From contig NZ_MSCH01000003.1 in the NCBI RefSeq assembly GCF_002954545.1, positions 3,325,991-3,389,990 on the forward strand: a stretch of DNA of 64,000 nt, read 5' to 3'. The first letter of the stretch is position 1, and each line of letters starts with the position of its first letter. The notes beneath the pieces were generated by a model. It saw only the letters and a list, made by a program, of their open reading frames with translations, was not told the DNA's origin and searched no databases. This DNA comes from Psychrosphaera saromensis (GTDB taxonomy: Bacteria; Pseudomonadota; Gammaproteobacteria; Enterobacterales; Alteromonadaceae). Position numbers and translations under genes: made by a program. This document shows positions 28,886 to 38,111 of the stretch, in pieces.

Positions 28886-29713
28886 CTATTTTTTCTGGTA
28901 AACAATACCAGGATTACATCTGATCATATTAAAAGCATCACTTAAGCCAGACATAGACTCAGAAGCTCCTAATACTAGGTAACCATTGGGATTTAACTGC
29001 TCTGCAAATTTATTAATAATTTGAGACTTAATATCGGCTGAAAAGTAAATAAGCACATTACGACAGAAAATAATGTCGAACTTGCCTAACAAGTGATAAT
29101 TATCCAGTAAATTTAAATGTCTAAAATTAACCATTCGTTTCACATCAGCATTAATTTGCATCATGCCATGGCCAGAGTCGGCAAAAAATTTACTTTTACG
29201 GTCTGCTGACAAACCTCTAGATAATGCTAACGCATCATATTCACCATTTTTACAGATATCTAACATAGTATTAGAAATATCCGTGCCGACAATTGAGAAC
29301 ATACTGCGGCTATTTACACTGACTTGATTTTTATATTCTTGAATAGTCATGGCAATAGAATAAGGTTCTTGGCCAGAAGAGCTCGCGGCTGACCATATTT
29401 TTAATGGTTTCCCCTTATCTAACTCAGGTAATAATTTATTTTTAAGTAACTCATACGGGTATACATCACGAAACCATAAGGTTTCATTTGTGGTCATCGC
29501 ATCAATAACCGCGGCACGTAATTGACGTTCCGACTGACGCATTGTTTTGTTAACTAAGTCCGTTATTGTCTCGATTTCAAACCGAGCCATTAACGGAGAT
29601 AAGCGACTTTTAACTAAATACTGTTTATTGGTCCCTAAAACTATACCGCACTGCTGCTCCAAAAAATCACAAAAAACACCATAATCATTATCACTTAAGG
29701 TTTTATTACTCAC
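28886..29713 (-). CDS. cheR: Chemotaxis protein methyltransferase CheR
   Basis: Transfers methyl groups from SAM to glutamates of chemoreceptors. The 275-residue protein has the N-terminal CheR helical domain and the SAM-binding domain (LKIWSAASSSGQEPYSIAMTI, with GTDISNTMLDICKNGEY and FDIIFCRNVLIYFS). Located after cheV (32 bp) and before flgBCDE, as in other polar-flagellated gammaproteobacteria. Confidence 0.96.
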   Translation of the reverse strand: MSNKTLSDNDYGVFCDFLEQQCGIVLGTNKQYLVKSRLSPLMARFEIETITDLVNKTMRQSERQLRAAVIDAMTTNETLWFRDVYPYELLKNKLLPELDKGKPLKIWSAASSSGQEPYSIAMTIQEYKNQVSVNSRSMFSIVGTDISNTMLDICKNGEYDALALSRGLSADRKSKFFADSGHGMMQINADVKRMVNFRHLNLLDNYHLLGKFDIIFCRNVLIYFSADIKSQIINKFAEQLNPNGYLVLGASESMSGLSDAFNMIRCNPGIVYQKK

Positions 29714-29745
29714 TATATATTCTCTTTACCTGTCAATATACGTTA

Positions 29746-30672
29746 TTACTCATGAAGCCATTTTTGAACAGCGCCTGCTAATTCATCGGGATTAAATTTA
29801 GCAATAAAATCGTCAGCACCCACTTTTTCAACCATGGCATGATTAAATACACCACTTAATGAAGTATGCAGAATAACATGTAATCCAGCTAACTTCGGTC
29901 TTGATTTCACTTCAGCGGTTAATGTATATCCATCCATTACTGGCATTTCCACATCAGAAACCATTAAACCAATTTTTTCGGTAATAGAATGCTCGCACTG
30001 CTCTCCAATCTCTACTAGATAGTCTAGCCCTTCTTTACCATTTTTCTTCGCTACTATTGGAAGACCTACGCCCTCCAAGGCTCTTTTTACTTGATTACGA
30101 GCAACAGAAGAGTCATCCACAATTAATATAATACGGTCACCAAGATCTTGAATAATTTCGTCATCAGAAATAACCCCTTTCGACACTCTCGTATCTGAAG
30201 GTGCAATTTCCTCTAGAATTTTTTCAACATCCAAAATCTCAACAAGTTCTTTATCAATTTCAGTAACAGCTGTTAAGTAATTAGCTCGACCTGAACCGCT
30301 TGGCGGCGGCATAACATCTCCCCAATTCAAATTCACGATACGTTCCACTGAATCGACCAAGAAACCTTGAATTGTACGGTTATATTCAGTAATGATAATA
30401 AAACCATCTTCTACGTTTTTGATTGGTCTGCCACCTGTAGCAAGGCCCATATCAATAACAGAGATGGTTTGGCCCCGAATATGAGCAATCCCTTTAACGA
30501 AAGAGTTTAATTTAGGCATCGACGTTAATGGTGGGCATTGTAAAACTTCACGAACTTTAAATACATTGATCCCATATCGCTGACGACCATTTAACTTGAA
30601 CAACAACAACTCTAATCTATTCTGACCGACTAACTGGGTTCTCTGATTCACCGAGTCTAAAATACCCGCCAT
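29746..30672 (-). CDS. cheV: Chemotaxis coupling protein CheV
   Basis: A 308-residue fusion of an N-terminal CheW-like coupling domain (about residues 15-160) and a C-terminal receiver domain (about 178-305). The phospho-acceptor lies in MVSDVEMPVMDG. It links chemoreceptors to CheA and its receiver may adapt or act as a phosphate sink. Divergent from flgA, with cheR following. Confidence 0.96.
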   Translation of the reverse strand: MAGILDSVNQRTQLVGQNRLELLLFKLNGRQRYGINVFKVREVLQCPPLTSMPKLNSFVKGIAHIRGQTISVIDMGLATGGRPIKNVEDGFIIITEYNRTIQGFLVDSVERIVNLNWGDVMPPPSGSGRANYLTAVTEIDKELVEILDVEKILEEIAPSDTRVSKGVISDDEIIQDLGDRIILIVDDSSVARNQVKRALEGVGLPIVAKKNGKEGLDYLVEIGEQCEHSITEKIGLMVSDVEMPVMDGYTLTAEVKSRPKLAGLHVILHTSLSGVFNHAMVEKVGADDFIAKFNPDELAGAVQKWLHE

Positions 30673-30834
30673 AAACCTTCTCCATTAAACTAGGAATGAT
30701 ATTTGCTACCATCAATATATCGATGATAACTGTCTAATAAAATCTGACGATTCGCCAGTATTTTGACATTGCTAAGCTTCAAAGCATAGCGCGAACTTAA
30801 CTATATGATAAAGCATAGTAAAAAGGTGACAAAT

Positions 30835-31545
30835 ATGTGGAAAAATATCACAATAATTTACATTATACTCTTTACCACATTAATACTATCAGTTGATGTA
30901 TCGGCTAGAGGCTATAATTCTTTAGCACATGACGAATTACTAAAAGATGTTATTTCTTACGTAGAACAAGAGTTTAATCCCAATAATGATAAGAATTTAA
31001 GAGTGGTAGCTCATCCATTAGACAGCAGAATAGTGGTAAAAAAATGCGAACAACCTTTATCCTTTAGCGTTGCAAGTACACGATCTTTTTCGCGACAATT
31101 TCCAGTTAAGGTAATGTGTAATAGAGAAAAAAATCCATGGAAGCTATTTGTGCAAGTTTCAACTTCAGAAATGATTGAAGCTTTAGTTATAAATCAGACT
31201 ATAGCAAAAGGCACTGTTGTCGATATAGACATGATAGAAATGAAACTGGTAGAAATAAACCGAGTCAGAGATAAAAGCTCTACAGATTTAACCTCTATTC
31301 TTGGAGGAAGAGCGTTAAGAAATTTACAACGAGGACATCAAGTTGCTCAAACTGATGTATGTCTGGTTTGTAAAGGTGACGACGTTTCTATCATAGCGAA
31401 AAACAGCACCATGATGATTAAAACCTCAGGTACCGCAATTGAAAGTGGTTCAAAAGGTGAGTCAATTAAAGTCAAAAACAACTCATCTAGTAGGATTGTT
31501 AAAGGTGTTATTGGTGATTTAAGAGAAATATACGTAAACTTGTAA
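30835..31545 (+). CDS. flgA: Flagellar basal-body P-ring chaperone FlgA
   Basis: Periplasmic chaperone for P-ring assembly by FlgI. The frame opens at 30805, but the ATG at 30835 is preferred because AAGGTG lies upstream at proper spacing and the protein then begins with a normal signal peptide (MWKNITIIYIILFTTLILS, cleaved around VSARG). About 236 residues. The C-terminal SAF-type region (VVDIDMIEMKLVEINRVRD, ILGGRALRNLQRGHQV) is typical. Divergent from cheV, next to flgM. Confidence 0.94.
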   Translation: MWKNITIIYIILFTTLILSVDVSARGYNSLAHDELLKDVISYVEQEFNPNNDKNLRVVAHPLDSRIVVKKCEQPLSFSVASTRSFSRQFPVKVMCNREKNPWKLFVQVSTSEMIEALVINQTIAKGTVVDIDMIEMKLVEINRVRDKSSTDLTSILGGRALRNLQRGHQVAQTDVCLVCKGDDVSIIAKNSTMMIKTSGTAIESGSKGESIKVKNNSSSRIVKGVIGDLREIYVNL

Positions 31546-31554
31546 ATAAAATGC

Positions 31555-31581
31555 TAAAGTTTACGTAACCAGAGCCGATAT
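31555..31581 (+). promoter_or_regulatory. Sigma-28 (FliA) promoter of flgMN
   Basis: TAAAGTTT (31555-31562), 11 bp, then GCCGATAT (31574-31581), against the consensus TAAAGTTT-N11-GCCGATAA: one mismatch. The start should fall near 31588. This gives FliA-dependent feedback control of its own anti-sigma factor. Confidence 0.88.
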
Positions 31582-31616
31582 ATCTGGTGAGATAAAATAA
31601 AACTATGGGTGTAGTT

Positions 31617-31940
31617 ATGGTAAACAATATAAAAAACAATGGTTTTAATAGCGCTAACAGTGCTGTGTACCAACAAAAAGATCAGCAACTTGAGCAAACT
31701 AAGTTAGAGTCTGCTAAACAATCTAGTCAAACTGATTCAATGAAATCTGTTAATAAAGACTCTGTGGCATTAACACCACAGGCTAATCAACTTAAAGAGT
31801 TGCAAAAGCGCATTGGCGATACTGATGCATTTGACAGCAAAAAAGTTAATGATATTAAACAGGCTCTTTCAGATGGCCAGTATTCTATTAATTATGATCG
31901 TCTAGCATCAAAACTAGCGGCGTTTGAATTCGAGTTATAA
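31617..31940 (+). CDS. flgM: Anti-sigma-28 factor FlgM
   Basis: FlgM holds FliA inactive until the hook-basal body is complete, then is exported. The frame also has an ATG at 31605, but the one at 31617 is chosen because GGGTG precedes it and the only other Shine-Dalgarno candidate would lie before the predicted transcription start. It gives 107 residues beginning MVNNIKNNG. The C-terminal part (VNDIKQALSDGQYSINYDRLASKLAAFE) matches the FliA-binding region. It is followed after 2 bp by flgN. Confidence 0.93.
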   Translation: MVNNIKNNGFNSANSAVYQQKDQQLEQTKLESAKQSSQTDSMKSVNKDSVALTPQANQLKELQKRIGDTDAFDSKKVNDIKQALSDGQYSINYDRLASKLAAFEFEL

Positions 31941-31942
31941 AA

Positions 31943-32386
31943 ATGACTGAACAAAATGATTTGTTGACCCAAGTCACTAAACAATTTAACACTCAAAAAT
32001 TGCGTTTGGAACAAATGCAAAATATATTGGATGAAGAATTGGAAGCGGTGAAAAATAGAGACGGCAACCTCATTTTAGAGATTTCAAAAAAGAAAGAACT
32101 TCATTTGGAAGCGATAACCAATGCTGACAAATTATTGAATAATGAAAAATACGTAGAAATTATTAATACTACACCGGAGTTTTTTTCTACGCTTAAAAAT
32201 GAAATAAATGATTTATTATTGAAATGTAAGCATACAAATGAAGTTATCTATCTAACAGCAACACAGAATCAAATAACCCTATCGAAGGTAAAACAATTAC
32301 TTATCGGTGGTTCTAAAAACCCTACGTACAATGCTTATGGCCAGAAAAATACAAACTCTTCTATTGGTCCTAGCCTCAAAGCCTAA
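31943..32386 (+). CDS. flgN: Flagellar export chaperone FlgN
   Basis: A 147-residue largely helical protein, the chaperone for hook-associated proteins FlgK and FlgL. The sequence is weakly conserved; the assignment rests on position directly after flgM, size, and a FlgN-like helical pattern (LTQVTKQFNTQKLRLEQMQNILDEELEAVKNRDGNLILEISKKKELHLEAI). It is the last gene of flgA-flgM-flgN. Flanked by a hairpin that overlaps its stop. Confidence 0.87.
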   Translation: MTEQNDLLTQVTKQFNTQKLRLEQMQNILDEELEAVKNRDGNLILEISKKKELHLEAITNADKLLNNEKYVEIINTTPEFFSTLKNEINDLLLKCKHTNEVIYLTATQNQITLSKVKQLLIGGSKNPTYNAYGQKNTNSSIGPSLKA

Positions 32387-32404
32387 TTGTTAATATTAGG
32401 CTTT
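32378..32404 (+). terminator. Hairpin terminator at the flgN / zipA junction
   Basis: AAAGCCTAAT (32378-32387) pairs perfectly with ATTAGGCTTT (32395-32404). The flgN stop is inside the 5' arm. T-rich tail is short on the plus strand, so efficiency is uncertain; it may serve both convergent genes. Confidence 0.65.
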
Positions 32405-32481
32405 CAGTTATAACAAAACTTAATCATCATAAATCTAGTTTTTCTAGAGACTAATCCCACACATGAAAGTTAAATTACAGC

Positions 32482-33567
32482 TCAGAATCTTCTGATACGC
32501 TCTACGTAACTTCTCACAATCGCCACATCTAATGGACGCCTTTGATCATCTAAAACTTTAGCTGAGAATTCATCCGCTATTTTTTTAGCCGCATTATGCA
32601 TCATATTGAAGGTAGGAAGAGGCTCAGCGCTATTAGGCAAGGTCATAAATATAGTTAGCCCTCTTGTCGTTACTTGTTCCATATTATCAATATCGAAGGT
32701 TCCAGGGTTGTACATATTAGCTAAGCTAAATAAAATATCACCACGGCCGGTATTATCTTGGTGACGATGGAATAAATCCATTTCGCCATATTTAAATCCT
32801 AACGTTACCAACAGAGGTAATAATTTAGCTCCGTCAATTGGCATGCCCTCAGATTTATCGATGAATAACATAAAGACTTCTTGTTTTATGTCTTCCTGTA
32901 CTTTTTCTTCGACTTTTTCAACTTCAGCTTTTTTAGCTTCAACTCGGCTCGGTTGAGTATCCATATTCTGTTGCTGAGGCTCATCAGTATATTTTTTAAC
33001 TTCAGGCGCTTCTTTTAGCGTTTCAGGCGTATCAACTAAAATTGATGCAGGTCTGTGTTCAAAGCGTGGCTGTTGTTGCGTCTCTTCTTCATCAAACATA
33101 TCTGTTGAGATAATAGACGGACCATAATCCTCACTAGCGTCATCTGCTTCATATTTATTGGTGAATGAGTCTTCTGTATCCACACTACTAATATCAATCA
33201 TCTGTTGCTGCTGCGGCGTATTTTCCAAATCCATTTCATGTTCTTCTACATCTTCAGCAAAGCTTGGCTTTTGCTCATTATGATAGATGGAGTCTAAATT
33301 CATTTTTTTAACTGGAATACTGTCAGAAGCTTGTTCATTTTTACGTAACTGCAATTCGCTAAAATTCATTTCCATTTGTTTTAGTTTTAACTTTTGCATT
33401 TCTTGTTCTTCAAGTGCAATTACAGGTTCCGCTTCTTCAGCTTCAATTTTTGCATTTTTACGTTCTTCACTGACCGTTCGACGAACAGTCCAGATCCCAT
33501 GTAAAATCACACTTCCTATTGCTAGCGTACCCAATAAAATCAGCGCTAATCTTAGTTCTTCAGCCAT
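32482..33567 (-). CDS. zipA: Cell-division protein ZipA
   Basis: Bitopic inner-membrane protein tethering FtsZ in the early divisome. The 361-residue protein has an N-terminal membrane helix (residues 4-24), a charged region, a low-complexity linker rich in Q, E and P, and a C-terminal ZipA FtsZ-binding domain (about residues 225-355, with FKYGEMDLFHRHQDNTGRGDILFSLANM). It follows smc by 51 bp on the same strand, as in other SMC-bearing gammaproteobacteria. Confidence 0.93.
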   Translation of the reverse strand: MAEELRLALILLGTLAIGSVILHGIWTVRRTVSEERKNAKIEAEEAEPVIALEEQEMQKLKLKQMEMNFSELQLRKNEQASDSIPVKKMNLDSIYHNEQKPSFAEDVEEHEMDLENTPQQQQMIDISSVDTEDSFTNKYEADDASEDYGPSIISTDMFDEEETQQQPRFEHRPASILVDTPETLKEAPEVKKYTDEPQQQNMDTQPSRVEAKKAEVEKVEEKVQEDIKQEVFMLFIDKSEGMPIDGAKLLPLLVTLGFKYGEMDLFHRHQDNTGRGDILFSLANMYNPGTFDIDNMEQVTTRGLTIFMTLPNSAEPLPTFNMMHNAAKKIADEFSAKVLDDQRRPLDVAIVRSYVERIRRF

Positions 33568-33618
33568 TGCTATTACTTACCTTTGTAATTACTTTACCGT
33601 TGCTCTTACATACTATCA

Positions 33619-36600
33619 TTATAAGGCATCTGCCATTTTAACAGCGTCTTGAATATCCACCGCAACTAAACGAGAAACACCAGGTTCTTGCATAGTCACA
33701 CCTGTTAAATGCGTCGCCATTTCCATCGCTACTTTATTATGACTAATAAAAATAAACTGTACTGTGTCTGACATTTCTTTAACTAATTTACAGAAACGCC
33801 CGACATTTGCATCATCCAATGGTGCATCCACTTCATCTAACATACAAAATGGTGCTGGATTTAGTCTAAATATGGAAAATACCAATGATAAAGCGGTTAG
33901 CGCTTTTTCTCCACCACTTAACAGGTGAATTGTTGAATTTTTCTTACCTGGAGGTCTAGCCATAATAGTGACACCTGCCTCAAGCATATCATCGGCAGTT
34001 AGCGCTAAATAAGCCGAACCGCCGCCAAATACCTTTGGAAATAGATATTGTAGTCCTTCATTTACTTTATCGTAAGTTTCTTTGAATCTCGCTCTTGATT
34101 CTCTATCTATTTTTCGAATAGCATTTTCTAAAGTATCTAACGCATTAAATAAGTCATTATGTTGCTCATCTAAGTACCCTTTCCTTTCAGCCTGAACGTC
34201 ATACTCTTCAATTGCCGCTAAGTTAATAGCTCCCAAACGAGAAATAGCGAGTGTGGTCTTTTCTAGTTCAGCTTGCCATTCCTCTTCATTGGCTTCAGCA
34301 GGCATTGATTCCAAAATAGGTTTTAGAGGTTGTTCAATATCTTTTAACGTCTCTAGCATATTTTGTGCTCGTATCCGTGCGCCTTCGCTGTCTAACTTAA
34401 TTGATTCAATTTCAGATCGCATCGAATCTAATTTTTTATGAATGCCAGACTGACCTTGTTCTAACTGAGAAATTTTCTCGGCAACCAATGCCAATTCATT
34501 CTGCTTGTCTAACAAACGCTCTTCGCTTTCCAATCTAAGCAGCAAATACTCTTCAAGCTCTGCTTTTAAGTCTTCAACTGGATTACTACTTGAGTCCAGA
34601 GACTCGGTAATTTGTTGCAGCTTAGTTTTCACTTGTTTCTGATGTTGCGTCGCTCTATTAATATTTTGTTGCACTGACTCGTATTGTGAGTCTAACGTTT
34701 GTGCTTTCAATGCATATTGATGAGACTGATTTTTTAACACATCTAGCGATTGTTTGGCATTATTTAGCTGATTAACTTTATGCTGTTTTTCCTGCTCTAA
34801 CTGGTCAAGTTGCGACTGAAGCTCCAACTCTTGATCTTGTTGTACTTCCAATTGCAGCTCTAGTTCTAATATCTTCTCTTGCTCAAGCTCTATCTGCAGA
34901 GTCTGTTGCTCGGCATCTTGCGTTAGCTTATCCAGAGAGGTTTGAGCTTGTTGAAATTGTTGTTTAAGTAACCTAGCTTCAGTCTCTAGATTAAGCAGTG
35001 CCGATTTAGCATCAGTCACTTGCTGTTTAAATTGGTTCAAGGTCGCTAAGGTTTGCTTCTTCACAGCTAAAGCATCTTCAACTTGCTGAGACATTTGCAG
35101 TTTCAATTGTTCAGATTCATCTAACTGAGATTGTAATTGGTTTATTTCATCCAAACGCTGTAAGACATTCACATCACCGCTATTGTTAATCGAGCCAGCA
35201 CTTTGCCAATTAAGGCCACACCAAACACCTGACTTAGTGATCACACTACTCCAACGTTTAGTTTGCAGTAATACTTTTGCATCCGCTTCCGTCTCTGCGA
35301 TCGCAACTTGATTCAACCAATCCGGATATACACCCGACTTAATAACTGCAGCGGCAGAATCTACCGGCGCTTTTTCGGTTGACTGAGAAACAAAATGCCC
35401 AGACGTGCCTATAGGTAGCTTATTGGTAACATTACTTTGCCCGTGATGGCTCAACAACGTCTCAATAGCAAATTGCCACTGAGGTTGCACATTCAATTGT
35501 GTTAACAAATCACCAACTAATTCAATACCTTGACTATTTAAGTCAGCATCATCAACTTGTCCGGCATTCGACTCATACTCTTGTTGCCACTGGCGTAAGC
35601 TCTGTAATTTAATCGATAAGTTATTGCTGGTTTGCGTGATCTCTTGCTGTTGATCACTAACTTGTAAAAAGTCATTTTCTGCTTGCTGATAAATACCATT
35701 TTGTTCAGCTTCTTTTTGCTCAAGTTGAGCTAAATCAGTTTGGCTGATGGTTATTTTTTGGCTGTTTTGCTCCAACAGTTTTTCAAGTTCAAGCACATCC
35801 ATTGACTGGATTTCTGCACTGATGTTTAACAATCGCTGTTTAAAACCAGAGATATTTTGCTCTATTGCTTGCAACTTAGTTTGAATTACCTGGCTTGATT
35901 GACTGGAATTAGCCGCACGACGCTGCTGAGCTTGCCAGCCTGCTTGCCATTTTTCGTACTCTTCTTCACTTTGCAGTAACGTTTCTGTTGCTTGTTCAAT
36001 TTGCTCAGCCACCAACTCAACCTCTGGAGCAAAGGTTTCTTTTTGCTCTAAAAGCTCTTCAAGTCGTTCTTGTTCAAATCCTGAATGGGTTTCAGATTGT
36101 TCTAAGTTATCTTGTAGTTGTTGTAATTCATCTTGCTGAGAAAGTAATTTCTCTTGAGTGAAAACAATTTGTTGTTCTACTCGAGTAATTTGATTACCAA
36201 CTTGATACATAGACTGTTGATTAGCTTGTACCTGATCTGATAGCTCTTGATGTTGCTCTTTCAGCTGCAACATTCCTAACTCACCGCCTCGTTGCTCAGC
36301 GATAAAAGCTTCTAGTTCTGTTTCTTTTTCTAATCTATCTTTTTCAAACCGGTTTAATTGTTCATTATATTTATGCCATTTAAGCGCATATAACTCACCT
36401 TTGTACTGTCTTTCTTTGGCTTTTAATTGTTTAAAACGTTTTGCTGTAGCGGCCTGGCGCTGCAACTTGTCAATCTGTACCGACAGCTCTTGCCTAACAT
36501 CTTCTAAGCGTAATAAGTTTTCTCTGGTATGTTTTATCCGAGTTTCTGTCTCTCGACGACGTTCTTTGTACTTTGAAATACCTGCAGCTTCTTCAATAAA

Positions 36601-37086
36601 AATACGAAGCTCTTGTGGCTTAGACTCTATCAGTCTGGAGATCATACCTTGTTCTATAATGGCATAACTTCTAGGACCAAGACCTGTCCCTAAGAAAATA
36701 TCTGTAATATCACGTCTGCGACATTTAGTGCCATTTAAAAAGTAACTCGACTGCGCGTCTTTAGTAACCTGACGTTTTATTGAAATTTCATTACGACTGG
36801 CAAAATTGCCTTGTAATTTGCCATCCGAGTTATCAAATACCAATTCTACACTGGCCAAAGAAACGGGTTTCCGATTGGTAGACCCATTAAAAATGACATC
36901 CGTCATTGAGTCACCACGTAAGTTTTTGGCTGAGCTTTCACCCAACACCCATCTTACCGCGTCAATTACGTTTGATTTGCCACAACCATTTGGCCCGACA
37001 ATAGCCGTCATTTGATCTGGAAATGGCACCGTAGTGACATCCACAAATGATTTAAAGCCAGCAAGTTTTATTAGTTTTAGGCGCAT
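33619..37086 (-). CDS. smc: Chromosome segregation protein SMC
   Basis: SMC ATPase of the condensin complex with ScpAB. At 1155 residues it is of usual size. Walker A is GPNGCGKSN (about residues 32-40), two long coiled coils flank a hinge domain around residues 505-640, and the C-terminal head has the signature LLSGGEKALTALSL and the Walker B FCMLDEVDAPLDDANV. Glutamine-rich coiled coils are typical of the Alteromonadales protein. Having SMC and not MukB here helps exclude enterobacteria and vibrios. Confidence 0.98.
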   Translation of the reverse strand: MRLKLIKLAGFKSFVDVTTVPFPDQMTAIVGPNGCGKSNVIDAVRWVLGESSAKNLRGDSMTDVIFNGSTNRKPVSLASVELVFDNSDGKLQGNFASRNEISIKRQVTKDAQSSYFLNGTKCRRRDITDIFLGTGLGPRSYAIIEQGMISRLIESKPQELRIFIEEAAGISKYKERRRETETRIKHTRENLLRLEDVRQELSVQIDKLQRQAATAKRFKQLKAKERQYKGELYALKWHKYNEQLNRFEKDRLEKETELEAFIAEQRGGELGMLQLKEQHQELSDQVQANQQSMYQVGNQITRVEQQIVFTQEKLLSQQDELQQLQDNLEQSETHSGFEQERLEELLEQKETFAPEVELVAEQIEQATETLLQSEEEYEKWQAGWQAQQRRAANSSQSSQVIQTKLQAIEQNISGFKQRLLNISAEIQSMDVLELEKLLEQNSQKITISQTDLAQLEQKEAEQNGIYQQAENDFLQVSDQQQEITQTSNNLSIKLQSLRQWQQEYESNAGQVDDADLNSQGIELVGDLLTQLNVQPQWQFAIETLLSHHGQSNVTNKLPIGTSGHFVSQSTEKAPVDSAAAVIKSGVYPDWLNQVAIAETEADAKVLLQTKRWSSVITKSGVWCGLNWQSAGSINNSGDVNVLQRLDEINQLQSQLDESEQLKLQMSQQVEDALAVKKQTLATLNQFKQQVTDAKSALLNLETEARLLKQQFQQAQTSLDKLTQDAEQQTLQIELEQEKILELELQLEVQQDQELELQSQLDQLEQEKQHKVNQLNNAKQSLDVLKNQSHQYALKAQTLDSQYESVQQNINRATQHQKQVKTKLQQITESLDSSSNPVEDLKAELEEYLLLRLESEERLLDKQNELALVAEKISQLEQGQSGIHKKLDSMRSEIESIKLDSEGARIRAQNMLETLKDIEQPLKPILESMPAEANEEEWQAELEKTTLAISRLGAINLAAIEEYDVQAERKGYLDEQHNDLFNALDTLENAIRKIDRESRARFKETYDKVNEGLQYLFPKVFGGGSAYLALTADDMLEAGVTIMARPPGKKNSTIHLLSGGEKALTALSLVFSIFRLNPAPFCMLDEVDAPLDDANVGRFCKLVKEMSDTVQFIFISHNKVAMEMATHLTGVTMQEPGVSRLVAVDIQDAVKMADAL

Positions 37087-37120
37087 GAGAAAAATATAGA
37101 AATATGAATGAGTTATTATT

Positions 37121-37153
37121 GTTAATTACATTTTAAATAACGATGTAATTAAC
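37121..37153. repeat. 11-bp inverted repeat in the smc / cysZ promoter region
   Basis: GTTAATTACAT (37121-37131) and ATGTAATTAAC (37143-37153) are exact inverse copies around an 11-bp spacer, in the divergent region. It could be an operator or a hairpin in a 5' leader of smc. Confidence 0.6.
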
Positions 37154-37265
37154 CCAATTTAGTTGTGCAGACTGTAACAGATAATGTTGTAATTTGTAAC
37201 ATTCTAATTATTGCATCGACGTATACCTGCCTTATACTACAACAAATTCACTTGGATACATCATC

Positions 37266-38003
37266 ATGACATTTACTGACGGCGTTAAGTTTTTTCTATC
37301 AGGCTTCAGTCTGATCCAAACTAAAGGATTAAAACGTTTTGTTTTAGTGCCTTTGATTGTTAACTTTATTCTTTTTAGTTTCGCTATAGGTTACTTATTA
37401 TCTGAACTAGGTTTGCATATTGATGAGATGATCAGCTACTTACCAAATTGGTTGAGTTGGTTAGGCACACTTATTTATCCTGTTGCTTTGTTTATATTAT
37501 TATTTCTTTTTAGTTTCTTTTTTACCACAGCCGCAAACTGGTTAGCCGCGCCATTTAATGGTGTATTGGCAGAAAGAGTCGAACAACATCTCAGTGGACA
37601 AAAGCCAGACAGCGATAACTTTGTTGCCATTGTTAAAGCGATTCCGCACACGCTGTCACGTGAATGGCAGAAATTGATTTATTTTATCCCTCGTTTTATT
37701 GGTTATTTTCTAGTGGGGTTAATCCTGCCTGGGATAGGTCAAATAATTTGGTTTCTGTTTATAGCCTGGGTATTAGCCATTCAATACTGTGACTATGCAT
37801 TTGATAATAATAAATACAGCTTTGAATATATGCGTCATGTATTACGTCAAAATAAGGCCGCATGCTTTGGCTTTGGCTCTATGATCTCGCTCTTTACTAT
37901 GGTGCCTATTTTAAATTTACTGGTAATGCCAGTGGCAATTTGCGGAGCAACCGCCATGTGGGTTGAACATTTAAAACAACAAGTGGAACAAAAAAATGGA
38001 TAA
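37266..38003 (+). CDS. cysZ: Sulfate transporter CysZ
   Basis: CysZ is a high-affinity proton-coupled sulfate uptake protein of the inner membrane. The 245-residue protein has about four long hydrophobic segments and the family motifs GVKFFLSGFSLIQTKGLKRFVLVPL, WLAAPFNGVLAERVE and RLRQNKAACFGFGSMISLFTMVPILNLLVMPVAICGATAMWVE. It lies divergent from smc-zipA. cysK, often adjacent, is absent. Confidence 0.95.
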   Translation: MTFTDGVKFFLSGFSLIQTKGLKRFVLVPLIVNFILFSFAIGYLLSELGLHIDEMISYLPNWLSWLGTLIYPVALFILLFLFSFFFTTAANWLAAPFNGVLAERVEQHLSGQKPDSDNFVAIVKAIPHTLSREWQKLIYFIPRFIGYFLVGLILPGIGQIIWFLFIAWVLAIQYCDYAFDNNKYSFEYMRHVLRQNKAACFGFGSMISLFTMVPILNLLVMPVAICGATAMWVEHLKQQVEQKNG

Positions 38004-38111
38004 ACTTGTTATTTATAATATATTTATATTAATGAGGGCTTTACATTAGTTAGCTATAAGATTTATGTTAAACACTATAAAGCTTGTTACGTCTTACTAT
38101 TAAGGTGTCAA

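Noticed and set aside
30763-30791. TTGACA upstream of flgA as a sigma-70 promoter
   Set aside because: No acceptable -10 hexamer at 16-18 bp, so I did not list it.
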